NCBI RefSeq assembly: GCF_020618475.1
Contig: NZ_CP085336.1
Coordinates: 930,001-994,000 of the forward strand
Length of the DNA stretch: 64,000 nucleotides
Direction of reading: 5' to 3'
DNA from: Haladaptatus halobius
GTDB lineage: Archaea; Halobacteriota; Halobacteria; Halobacteriales; Haladaptataceae
The notes under the pieces were generated by a model. The model ran no database searches and had not been told where the DNA came from. It worked only from the letters and a program-made list of their open reading frames with translations. Of this stretch, positions 30,652-38,415 are shown in pieces. The position numbers were made by a program, and so were the translations under genes. Each line of letters begins with the position of its first letter. The first letter of the stretch is position 1.

Positions 30652-31112
30652 TAAGATTCAGCCTCCTGGTTCGTCGCCCGGGTCAAGACGGCGACGATGG
30701 TGACTGCGGCGGTCACGTGCATCACCGCGAGTGTAGCAAAGACTCTCGGCGGAGCGCCGGACAGGTCGGGCACGAGGAACATCGTAAAGGAGAGCACCAA
30801 GAACACCCCTCCGATGATGGTGAACGTCCGGTTCGGTCGTGCCGCGTATCGCGTGACCACTTCGTACACGAGGGTCGCCCCGATGGCGGCAACGGCTGAA
30901 TTAACGACGACCGGCCCCACCGCGAGTGGTCCGAACGGGCCGCCGACGAATTCGGATGGGAATTCGACGATCGCTAGCCCGATGAACAGGACGAGGACGT
31001 TCACGATGCTCACGATGAGCAACGCTAAGAGGCCGAATTTTGCGAGTCGGACCGTGCCGACGGATCTGCTCAATTCCGAGTTGTTCATGGCGGTCGTGGA
31101 TGCCATACTCAA
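30651..31112 (-). CDS. four-helix membrane protein, DUF6069-like
   Basis: This 153-residue protein has four hydrophobic segments (about 27-50, 65-85, 95-117 and 123-145). It resembles the DUF6069 family of membrane proteins of unknown function that often accompany reductases. It is coupled to the FMN reductase gene. Internal ATGs a few codons in (near 31106 and 31088) are possible starts. Confidence 0.75.
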   Translation of the reverse strand: MSMASTTAMNNSELSRSVGTVRLAKFGLLALLIVSIVNVLVLFIGLAIVEFPSEFVGGPFGPLAVGPVVVNSAVAAIGATLVYEVVTRYAARPNRTFTIIGGVFLVLSFTMFLVPDLSGAPPRVFATLAVMHVTAAVTIVAVLTRATNQEAES

Positions 31113-31126
31113 CAGTACAGTAGCTG

Positions 31127-31139
31127 TAGTAATATACTA
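31127..31139. promoter_or_regulatory. inverted repeat TAGTA-ata-TACTA in divergent promoter
   Basis: This perfect 5-base inverted repeat with a 3-base centre lies 15 bases before the DUF6069-like gene start, in the 122-base space shared with the HxlR gene. A second one, CATAG-ttagg-CTATG at 31223-31237, overlaps the HxlR start codon. Both are candidate HxlR operators. Confidence 0.4.
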
Positions 31140-31234
31140 TTAAGTTAGAAGTCATGGAGCAACTCACCTCCTGTGTAGCTACTTACAACCTTCGAAGAAA
31201 CAAGTTATATGACTTCAGAACTCATAGTTAGGCT

Positions 31235-31648
31235 ATGGTCGAATCACCGCAGGCTGAAGAATTCATCGAGACAATTCTCTCCAATGAGACAGCGCGACCA
31301 CCCGGCTCAGAACAAGCGAAGGATGACAATCGGACGATGGCTGCGCTCCTCAACCTCTTGGGAAAGAAACACACCATCGTGATCCTCCACCAGTTCGCAA
31401 CTGGAGATGGGCCGTTGCGATTCAGCGATATTGAGGAGGCAGTCGATATTGCTCCAAACACGCTCTCGAATCGGCTCGAAGAACTCACAGAGGTCGGGTT
31501 ATTGACGCGGCAAGCGTACAACGAGATCCCACCGCGTGTTGAATATAACGCCACGGAGAAGGCAAAAGAACTAGCCCCTGTCTTCTGGTATCTCGGCGTC
31601 TGGACCGAGCGGCACGACCTCGAACCGATTGCCACCGATGATGATTGA
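31235..31648 (+). CDS. HxlR family winged-helix regulator
   Basis: This 137-residue HxlR-type regulator has the winged-helix core at about 30-125 (LLGKKHTIVILHQF, then FSDIEEAVDIAPNTLSNRLEELTEVGLLTR and the wing IPPRVEYNATEKA). HxlR proteins respond to aldehydes, quinones or redox stress. It is divergent from the FMN reductase pair and probably controls it. The usual family cysteine near the N-terminus is absent here. Confidence 0.9.
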   Translation: MVESPQAEEFIETILSNETARPPGSEQAKDDNRTMAALLNLLGKKHTIVILHQFATGDGPLRFSDIEEAVDIAPNTLSNRLEELTEVGLLTRQAYNEIPPRVEYNATEKAKELAPVFWYLGVWTERHDLEPIATDDD

Positions 31649-31730
31649 GACACGCTAAATCTCGGCAGGACAATTATCGATAACTCTTGCGGTTCTCGAC
31701 GCGTAATCTCCAGTTTTACAGGCGGTCAGG

Positions 31731-31889
31731 GAGACTGTCCCGGGGCTGTTCACTCCTCCAAAACGTGAAGTGCTTGACGCCGCGATCGATCTCGGTTTCT
31801 ATTCAATTCCATGTCAAGGAACCTCTAATGACGTTGCTGAGGCCGTCGATTCTGCGCCAGGTACTGATCGGAGCACTTTCGAAAAATAG
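31731..31889 (+). pseudogene. HTH_10 domain remnant of a Bat-like regulator
   Basis: One frame reads LFTPPKREVLDAAIDLGFYS, then IPCQGTSNDVAEAVDSAPGTDRSTFEK and a stop. This matches the first half of an HTH_10 domain (compare the intact one at 19332-21140). The remainder of the regulator is missing on both sides. Confidence 0.6.
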
Positions 31890-32316
31890 AAGTACGTGTC
31901 AATCCAGGTCGTGCAATTTTTTGCGAACCAGTCTCACATTGACCATACATGTCAGATAATAACTAAATGATAACGAACTACCGCTGTATCATCTTAAAAC
32001 GAGCCGAACCATGGACGCGATGCACGAACTCTCGAATGGACAGGCTCGGGAAGATCAAGCGGCAACGGTTCAAAGACGGGTTGAGCTACCAGGAGACGCG
32101 TTTCGTGTTGAAGGCAGACGTCGAGCTCCCCGGAGAGGTGACGAACAACAACACGGACGACAGTCCGACCACAGACGCGGTTGCCGGAGAGTAGCGTGGT
32201 CGGAACGAACTCGCGCCCGAGAGGGACACGAATCTAGCACGAAACCCCATACAATCGCGGATATGGACATCCCGAAGTGACACAGTTCGGGACTGACTTG
32301 GTACGGCTACTTGTGA
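31890..32316. other. gap without a supported gene
   Basis: Short open frames exist here on the plus strand (31967-32194 and 32011-32280), but neither shows a recognisable protein pattern and they overlap each other in different frames. I support no gene. Confidence 0.4.
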
Positions 32317-32402
32317 GTACGACAGTTGTATCGGCGGCTATCGGCTAGTATCCAGCAGGAGAGGGAAAGCTAATACCGGCCACCGCGTTCGTGGCCGGAG
32401 AG
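32317..32402 (+). repeat. dispersed coding-like repeat, copy 1 (degraded)
   Basis: These bases are clearly similar to 49502-49586: GTACG, CAGTTGTATCGGCG, CTATCGGCTA and GGCCACCGCGT blocks are shared in the same order. In this copy the reading frame is broken by a TAG where the other copy has a Tyr codon. Probably a remnant of the tail of a repeated gene. Confidence 0.55.
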
Positions 32403-32486
32403 ACACGTAATCGAATCAGTCAAGATGATTATCAGCGAACCAAGATCGATTATGATCCCTAACTGGTATGATCGATACCTTTCACT

Positions 32487-32597
32487 ATGGTGACAGAGAT
32501 CTTTGATCGCGTCCGTAGAATTGCCGATACGCGAGGGGAATCCGAATCGGAGGTGTTCGAGCAAACACTACAGTGCCGATTATTGGTAGGAAAGTGA
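32487..32597 (+). pseudogene. truncated VapB-like antitoxin fragment
   Basis: A 36-codon frame starting MVTEIFDRVRRIADTRGESE and continuing SEVFEQTLQ matches the N-terminal half of the short haloarchaeal antitoxins that accompany PIN toxins, which are usually about 70-80 residues. It ends early and no toxin follows. Confidence 0.4.
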
Positions 32598-32629
32598 CGT
32601 ATCGATGGGGGATATGGTGAGGGGGTTCC

Positions 32630-32956
32630 GAATCTCTCCCGGAGGGCTACTCGGTCGACTTTTCCAATTGCTGTCGTTGGAATCTTGTTTACGAACTCGA
32701 TTCGCTGAGGAACCTCGTGGCTTGCAAGACGATCGTCGCAAATCCTGCGTATCTGGTCGGCAGTGAGATTATCGCTTGATTGAGTGATGACTGCTGTGAC
32801 TACTGCACTTCGAAGGTCATCGCGGGTGTCGATGACCGCAGCACCAGTGATTTGATCGATTTCATAAAGTGTTTCTTCGATTTCGCGTGGATAGACGTCT
32901 GCACAGCCAGTCGTAAACATGTCTTCGAGTCGATGTAGAAAGAGTGCTGATCGCTC
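32630..32956 (-). pseudogene. acyl-CoA ligase C-terminal fragment
   Basis: About 109 codons encode the AMP-binding C-terminal domain: LHRLEDMFTTGCADVYPREI, a central strand segment, and KIPTTAIGKVDRVALRERF with the conserved catalytic Lys (GK). The N-terminal 400 or so residues of a normal ligase are missing. The upstream border coincides with the end of the transposase remnant at about 32960, so insertion or recombination there removed the rest. Confidence 0.7.
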
Positions 32957-32959
32957 TGT

Positions 32960-33650
32960 CATACATATTCTCACGCATCCCCATGTAGGCGTGCTGTTCC
33001 CAGAACGCGTTCTCGTGAATCACGGTATTCTCGGCACGCTTCAGGTAGAACGTGTCCGTGACGAACGGTTTGGCCTGCTACCAGACCTCCTCGGTCTTTT
33101 CTGCGATGATGCGAACCTCTGACCGCTCACTGATCGTATCCGTCTGGTCGGGCTGGAACACCGCATCAGGCGCAGGAATCCCGTTATCCCGAGCGAGTTC
33201 GACCAATTTCTCAGCAACAGAATGACAGTATCCTTTAGTGGCATTTGGGAAGGAGTTGTGCCACAGTTCCCAGAGTCGGGACTGGTTTGGGGGAGCCGGA
33301 TTGATTCCTCCGAACTCAGTGCGTTCGAAGAATCCGTATTCCGTTGCCATACGCGGGTTCTGTTCGAAATAGCGGGCAAGCCGTGTCTCCTTCCATTCCA
33401 TCGCCTCGCGGAGAATATGTGCTTTCAGCCACGGGGCGAGGCGCGTATAGCCGCGATGCCACGTCGCTCAATTGTCGGGGACATCACCATCGAGGTAGAG
33501 GTCTCCGATGAGGTCGTGAATGCTCGGGTCGTCGCTCGCCGTCCGTATATACCGCAGGCCAACGCGGAAGGGAGGAGCATCCTCCTCGATCGAGAGGTAC
33601 GAATCCCAGTGGATGTCGTACTGCGGCTCGGAATACGTTGTTGATGACAC
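32960..33650 (-). pseudogene. transposase-like pseudogene with two in-frame stops
   Basis: From ATG 33650 a single frame reads as one protein through TGA at 33468-33470 (position of Trp, context DN*ATWHRGYTR) and TAG at 33078-33080 (position of Gln, context EEVW*QAKPFV), to about 32975. The sequence pattern is that of haloarchaeal transposases with a long N-terminal domain, but I cannot name the IS family. The C-terminal catalytic part is missing where the acyl-CoA ligase remnant begins. No flanking inverted repeats were found by eye. Confidence 0.5.
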
Positions 33651-33707
33651 ATCTACACTGAGAGTACGAAAAACATGCTATATGAGGTCGTGAAATCATC
33701 GTGTGAG

Positions 33708-33721
33708 CCCGCTTCAGCGGG
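33708..33721. other. hairpin CCCGC-ttca-GCGGG
   Basis: This perfect 5-base stem with a TTCA loop lies alone between pseudogenes. Similar GC hairpins end haloarchaeal IS200/IS605 elements, so it may be a remnant, or simply a terminator. Confidence 0.3.
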
Positions 33722-33820
33722 AGATAAAAACAAGTAGAATCCCATGCTCATGCCATCAACTATGCCGATATTTTGATATTCTTGTAAAACGACGTAGTAG
33801 TAATTGAGAGTAGTAATCTC

Positions 33821-34969
33821 ATGACCAACTGGCGAGCCGATTTTGGACCATTTGATGGGCAGGTATGGCTAAACTGTGCACATCAAGGCCCATTACCGAA
33901 ACCAGCCGTCAATGTAATTAAGGAAGCCACTGCTTTGAAACAGGCTCCTCATCGACTCTCGGACCAAGCATTCTGGGATGTTCCGGACCGCCTCAAACGC
34001 ACGTTAGGAACGCTGGTCAATGCCTCGCCAGACGAAATCGTTCTTGGAAATAGCTTCTCATATGGTCTTCACCTGCTGATACGAGGCCTTAATTGGAATG
34101 TGGGCGACGAAGTACTGCTCGTTGAGGGTGACTTCCCTGCTACAATCCTCCCTTGGCGACTTCTTGAAGAACAAGGTGTCCGCCTCCAGTTTATCGACCA
34201 AGATGCTGCCATCGAACTTCCTCAGCAGATTTCCGATGCAATAACCGCTCAGACACGCGTGTTCTGTACAACGTGGGTTGACTCGTTTACGGGCCGCCGA
34301 CTCGATATTAATGGTATTGGGGGAGTTTGTAACGAAAATGATGTAATTTTCGTGCTGAACGGCTCGCAAGGCGTGGGTGCTCGACCAATTGATGTTACGA
34401 ACACTCCCATCGATGTTCTGGCCAGTTGTGGGTACAAATAGCTTTGTGGACCATATGGGACTGGCTTTATATGGCTTGCGCCGGAAGTCATTAAATCGCT
34501 TTCTTCAGTACAGGCTTATTGGCTACCCATGCAAGCAGGAAGACCGCTTGATGAGATGCAGAATCTGCTACTGCGGACGGACCTCGGAACTTCTGGCTTA
34601 GACGTATTCGGAACAGCTAATTTCAATAATTTCATGCCGTGGACTGCCTCTATCGAGTACCTCAACGATATAGGACTCGACAGTATCGCAAATCACGGCG
34701 AACAGCTCGTGAATCGGCTCATCGAGGGTGTTGAATCGAGTCCATTTAGTGTCCTTACTCCGAAAGAGCCGGAACGCCGCGCCAACATCGTTGTTCTCCA
34801 CCATCCGACGGAGGAACTTGTTCAAGAGACCCACGTGAAGCTTTCCCAAAACGGATTTCATACGGCACTACGAGAAGGGAACCTCCGAATCAGCCCCCAT
34901 TTGTACAATACAATCGAAGAGATTGATAAGCTGGTTGACCTACTAACTAATGTCTCTGTTAGTAATTAG
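33821..34969 (+). pseudogene. class V aminotransferase with in-frame TAG
   Basis: Reading through one TAG gives 382 codons typical of PLP-dependent class V aminotransferases of the cysteine desulfurase/isopenicillin N epimerase type. It starts MTNWRADFGPFDGQVWLNCA, with QGPLPKPAV; the PLP-binding segment is ASCGYK at codons 201-206. The TAG at 34439-34441 replaces the residue straight after the catalytic lysine, where homologues usually have Trp, and LCGPYGTGFIWLAPEV continues in the same frame. No other lesion is visible. The truncated 206-residue product would lack the C-terminal domain. Confidence 0.8.
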
Positions 34970-35122
34970 TAGTCGATTTTCAATCTTCCATACTAGACAG
35001 CACGTTCAGACCAGAGTTTACTGCAGAATCGTTCAGATGATAAGATGATTTCCCGTCTGGCCGAGCCGATCGATTATTCGTGACGTGCCTGACTTCAGTA
35101 TACTCACTCGCTGGGCTGGAAT

Positions 35123-35293
35123 CGGACGTTCGTCGTCGCGGTACGGTGGTTCAAACACTACGATCATGACTCAATAGAGGAGTTCGTCTGCTCACTCCCG
35201 CTAGCATATTTCGTTTTCGATGCGCACGACCGCTACGCGGGGTCCACGTAATACAAGACCACTGACCTTGTTGAAATCCTCAGAGGAGATTAA
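35123..35293 (+). pseudogene. gene fragment of unknown origin with in-frame TAA
   Basis: A 57-codon frame reads RTFVVAVRWFKHYDHDSIEE, then FVCSLPLAYFVFDAHDRYAG, a TAA (35249-35251), then YKTTDLVEILRGD. It looks like a piece of a larger protein, possibly a transposase C-terminus. The remainder of 34970-35400 holds nothing else I recognise. Confidence 0.35.
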
Positions 35294-35400
35294 TTTCACA
35301 CAACATGATGAATAGAGAGAATACATCTACTGAGATATAGCACAGGAAAATCCCTCAAATGACAAGAATAATAGACTCTGCTGTTAGTACTGAGTTTAAC

Positions 35401-35619
35401 TTATAAGAATCGTTGGACGGCCCAAACGATAACGGCGGCGATGATGAGCATGACGCCGATCCCCGAAGTTGCTGGTTCTGGGAAGACAAAGAGAATAATA
35501 CCAGCGATAAGCAATAATCCCACGAGTCCGAGGCCAGCTATGTTACTGTTACGCACCATAGTTGCCATATTTTGCCGGTAAATATATGCATTTTGGCGGA
35601 GTGTTGATGTGTTGTCCAT
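35401..35619 (-). CDS. small two-helix membrane protein
   Basis: From ATG 35619 this is a 72-residue protein with a polar N-terminus and two helices (GLGLVGLLLIAGIILFVF and GIGVMLIIAAVIVWAV). The frame opens at 35709, but the upstream part overlaps the divergent winged-helix gene. A later ATG at 35568 is also possible. Similar short proteins are common in haloarchaeal accessory regions; function unknown. Confidence 0.55.
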   Translation of the reverse strand: MDNTSTLRQNAYIYRQNMATMVRNSNIAGLGLVGLLLIAGIILFVFPEPATSGIGVMLIIAAVIVWAVQRFL

Positions 35620-35631
35620 ATTCCAACGGCG

Positions 35632-35802
35632 ATGCACGAGTCCGAGTTTCCGGCTGTGACCGCTCGGTGGATGGCGGATACGCTTGAGATTGAGCGGCCA
35701 ACTGCGCATCGACGGCTCGAAGGGTTGCAGGAGGATGGCGCGGTGGAGCGGGGGAAGTTGAGCCCGCGAGTGGTTATTTGGTGGATTCCAGAGAAAGAGT
35801 GA
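35632..35802 (+). CDS. short winged-helix protein, module A copy 1
   Basis: A 56-residue frame too short for most gene finders encodes a winged helix: FPAVTARWMADTLEIERPTA, HRRLEGLQEDGAVERGK and RVVIWWIPE. This is the small haloarchaeal DNA-binding family with an HTH followed by a beta wing ending in VIWW. Near-identical modules occur at 46681, 47402 and 48931. Its upstream bases (HIPTAM) still resemble the DDDILTAM lead of copy 3, so it may be the C-terminal part of a longer gene. Confidence 0.55.
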   Translation: MHESEFPAVTARWMADTLEIERPTAHRRLEGLQEDGAVERGKLSPRVVIWWIPEKE

Positions 35803-35816
35803 AGAGATTCCCCGAG

Positions 35817-35939
35817 TTACGAATTACGTCGAAAGACGTAGTGGCAGACAGGACACTTTCGTTTAAGTTCATCGATCACGCAATCACTTGTATTACCGGT
35901 CCATCCACAGTCAGGACATTGAGTGAGGCCAGTACTCAT
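35817..35939 (-). CDS. 40-residue zinc-ribbon protein
   Basis: A 40-codon gene starts MSTGLTQCPDCGWTGNTSDC and ends KCPVCHYVFRRNS. Two CPxC knuckles (CPDC and CPVC) 19 residues apart form a typical zinc ribbon. It converges with winged-helix copy 1, with 14 bases between stops. The function may be nucleic-acid or protein binding. Confidence 0.6.
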   Translation of the reverse strand: MSTGLTQCPDCGWTGNTSDCVIDELKRKCPVCHYVFRRNS

Positions 35940-36075
35940 TCATTTCACAATGATCCCCTGTACCAACTACTTTGGGGAAGCAAGAGGTGTCGTGATTCGA
36001 CGACCGAATCGACGGGAATGTCTACGAGGGCACAAGTATATTTGGATATATTTGTAGAATTGTAATAGTTCAGGT

Positions 36076-36295
36076 CTAAGGCTGGATAGAGGCGTTCTCT
36101 TCCTCGATAATACCTGTGTGAGCCAATACCTATCCGTGATCCTATGGTTGGAATAGTAACATGAATAAGAGAGCCTAAGGTTGGATGAGTAACAGGAATC
36201 AGGATAGCACGGGAAAGTCCAGTTTTCGGTCGTGTGAAGCCGTGGAAGGCTGTATTTATGATTTCGATCCAGCCTTAGGATTCTAAGGCTGAATC
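36076..36295. repeat. iterated CTAAGGCTGGAT-type motifs with palindrome
   Basis: The motif CTAAGGCTGGAT occurs at 36076-36087. Variants recur at 36142 and 36175 inside an imperfect 33-base tandem repeat (36141-36173 and 36174-36207). Two copies face each other as GATCCAGCCTTAG-gatt-CTAAGGCTGAATC at 36266-36295, with one mismatch. The whole stretch 35940-36502 lacks a gene and is AT-rich. It looks like a cluster of binding sites. Confidence 0.55.
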
Positions 36296-36357
36296 TTACG
36301 GGTAGAAACCAGCCCTAAGCAATTCTATGCAATTTCAAAGCCGTCAAATGCCGATCT

Positions 36358-36393
36358 GTACCCCCAAATTCTTCCAAAGTAATAGGGGGGTAC
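36358..36393. promoter_or_regulatory. inverted repeat GTACCCCC-N20-GGGGGTAC
   Basis: A perfect 8-base inverted repeat separated by 20 bases lies just after the iterated motifs. It could be an operator, or the base of a stem-loop if transcribed. Confidence 0.4.
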
Positions 36394-36502
36394 AAACAAA
36401 TGGAACGAGGATCGACAGTGATGGGAATGCCATGAGAGCAAGACGTTACTGAAGAGCTGTATTTTCACTATTTGAGGAAAACGGCTGGACAGTAAACCAC
36501 TG

Positions 36503-37053
36503 ATGACGATCGCCCTCGATAACGGAGACAGTCATTTAACTGCTGGACGTATCGAAAAGGGGATTCTTGTTAAGCGGTTGCCGGAGGGGGCAGCAAGCGA
36601 CGAATTCTCAGCTGAACCAATCAGGCTGGGGGGGAACGGGATTCAGTGCCGAAGTGAAGGACAATGCTATCGCTGTCAACACCACACTCTCGAAAGTCAT
36701 CACGACGCATGGCCCGACTCTCGACTTTGGGTCACGAGAACATGCCGAGGCGTACACAAGTCAGTTGTCGGCAGGCGATGGGCCACTGCGAATTCAGGCC
36801 GCACCGGCAAATGACCCACGTGCTGTTGATGCCTATGTTCTTGCCGACCACATCCGTCGATTACGGAATCTATTGAAACAGATAGAGGATGTGGAAATTC
36901 GATGTTGGTGCGAATCTCTGCGGGGCGCTAGGGGCCTATTGTGGCAGGCGCGTCGAAACCCCACGCGCTTTACTACTTTGTTCGGCAGGATCTCTCGATG
37001 GTGGTGAGTTAGGGGCTGAGCTGACGAGTGATCTGAGAGAGTACGAGCGATAA
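36503..37053 (+). pseudogene. hypothetical gene broken by at least two frameshifts
   Basis: Frame one reads GILVKRLPEGAASDEFSAEP. At the 7-base G run 36628-36634 the sensible reading moves to another frame (TGFSAEVKDNAIAVNTTLSK, HGPTLDFGSREHAEAY and ADHIRRLRNLLKQ). Near 36915 it moves again (LCGALGAYCGRRVETPRALL, SLDGGELGAELTSDLREYER) to a stop at 37051. Joined, it is about 180 residues. I do not recognise the family. Removing one G in the run restores the first junction. Confidence 0.55.
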
Positions 37054-37077
37054 CCATCGCTTTGGCATCCTCCCCCG

Positions 37078-37326
37078 CTAAAGGGGCGAGGCTTCATACT
37101 CGGCCAGAAATACGCCGGTGATGAACGCAACCACAGCACCTGCTCCCATCGCTGGCCAGCGAGCTAGATCGGTCGCGAGTGCTATTTGAAGCATCATTTG
37201 CGCGAGTACAATCCCCACCAGGGCAATGAACACGCGGGTTGCTGAACGATCCAGCGATGTATCTGGGTGTAGATTCTCTAATCGTCTCATGGTCCCTTCG
37301 TTGGTTGTAAGAATCGGGTGGTTCAC
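37078..37326 (-). CDS. small membrane protein
   Basis: This 82-residue product has two hydrophobic helices (about 31-51 and 57-75) after a charged N-terminus. An internal start at 37290 (MRRLENLHPD) is possible. The GC-rich hairpin-like sequence at 37070-37090 overlaps its end. No family recognised. Confidence 0.5.
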   Translation of the reverse strand: MNHPILTTNEGTMRRLENLHPDTSLDRSATRVFIALVGIVLAQMMLQIALATDLARWPAMGAGAVVAFITGVFLAEYEASPL

Positions 37327-37375
37327 TCATATTCCGTGGCCACATAGTGAAAGTAAAACTCCAGTTGGGGTGTTA

Positions 37376-37564
37376 CTAGACAGTTCTCGTCGGAAGATTG
37401 GTGATAGGTGTAACCCAGTTACATGTGCAGCCAATTAGCTTGTGAGTCACGTCGTCGATGGCGACGACGTAGTGGTGGTCTGTGGGGTTCTCGTGGCTCT
37501 TACTGGTGACTTTGATTATTTCAGAGGGAGCAACATAGCCGATGAATCTTCGGACCCTGTGCAT
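37376..37564 (-). pseudogene. SWIM zinc-finger protein fragment
   Basis: This 62-residue frame contains VTSKSHENPTDHHYVVAIDD and GCTCN, nearly identical to the SWIM-domain gene at 43138-43457. It stops right after the first CxC pair, so the zinc site cannot form. It is a partial duplicate joined to unrelated sequence on both sides. Confidence 0.55.
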
Positions 37565-37639
37565 TCTATGCGTTCTGTCCCCTTCTCGCCGTCCGAAGGT
37601 TGATAGCTACCCACATACTTTGTTTATTCACGGATTCAA

Positions 37640-37834
37640 ATGCCGACGACGAAGCAAAGCTGTGACCGATGTGGCGCCCAAATCACCGATAGTGACCCTC
37701 ACGTTTGGTTAACGCTCCAAAGTGTGAATTTGGGGTATGAACCACTGGATGATGAGCACATCGTTTGTGAGAGTTGCTATGAGGCTTACCGAAACTTCAT
37801 CAGTCAACCGGCACAGCAAGATAGACAAAAATAA
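37640..37834 (+). CDS. small zinc-finger protein
   Basis: This 64-residue protein has two CxxC pairs (CDRCG at 8-12 and CESCYEAY near 43-50) separated by about 35 residues, as in treble-clef or LIM-like zinc fingers. The start is preceded by an AT-rich tract. It may bind nucleic acid or a protein partner; it is one of three tiny zinc proteins between 35.8 and 38.3 kb. Confidence 0.6.
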   Translation: MPTTKQSCDRCGAQITDSDPHVWLTLQSVNLGYEPLDDEHIVCESCYEAYRNFISQPAQQDRQK

Positions 37835-37839
37835 CCAGA

Positions 37840-38140
37840 TCACTGAACTAGTCATCCTTGGAGTTTTCATATTTTTCCGGCCAGAACAAGACAGACGTGA
37901 TTACTAGGTTTCTTAATAATGGTACAAAAACAGTGGGCAGCCGCATGACTCGGAGAATAAGATGGAAATGAATTCAAGGGAAATAGTCAGCCGCGACGAA
38001 TTGCGTGAATACAACGCTCTCTCAGACTGATTCAGTTTTGGTGTACTACTCCTATCAATCACTGGTCTTCCGTCATCTTCGGCGATTGGTAACTCGACAC
38101 ACGATAGCCATACAATTAGTGAGTAACTAGTTTTCACAGG
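37840..38140. other. intergenic, nothing recognised
   Basis: About 300 AT-rich bases between two small zinc-finger genes. I see no gene or clear repeat. Confidence 0.4.
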
Positions 38141-38299
38141 ATGACTGATGATGAGTGTGTCGAATGGAGGTGCTTAGAATGTTATGAGCGATTCACTGCA
38201 CCCGATGCACAGACCGTGACGTGCCCCCACTGTGGAACCACATTGAAGATTCCTGACGAAGCCTGGGACTATTACCAATCAAAGAGGGATCAGGAGTAG
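38141..38299 (+). CDS. 52-residue zinc-ribbon protein
   Basis: The frame starts MTDDECVEWRCLECYERFTA and contains CPHCGTTLKIPDEAW. The pairs CLEC and CPHC form a rubredoxin-like zinc knuckle pair. It is too short for usual ORF cut-offs, but its composition and motif argue for a real gene. The same direction as the zinc-finger gene at 37640. Confidence 0.6.
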   Translation: MTDDECVEWRCLECYERFTAPDAQTVTCPHCGTTLKIPDEAWDYYQSKRDQE

Positions 38300-38415
38300 T
38301 ACGATCCGAGTAGGAGCTTCGGAGTGCCGTTAGCTACGAACGAATTGCGAGATGCTGCAGAATGATGACACCGTTGGCAGATGAAAATCATAATTGGAGG
38401 GAAGGACCGGCTGGC

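Noticed and set aside
36076..36295. Possible CRISPR array from the repeated motifs
   Set aside because: The repeats are short, differ in sequence and spacing, have both orientations, and no cas gene lies in the window.
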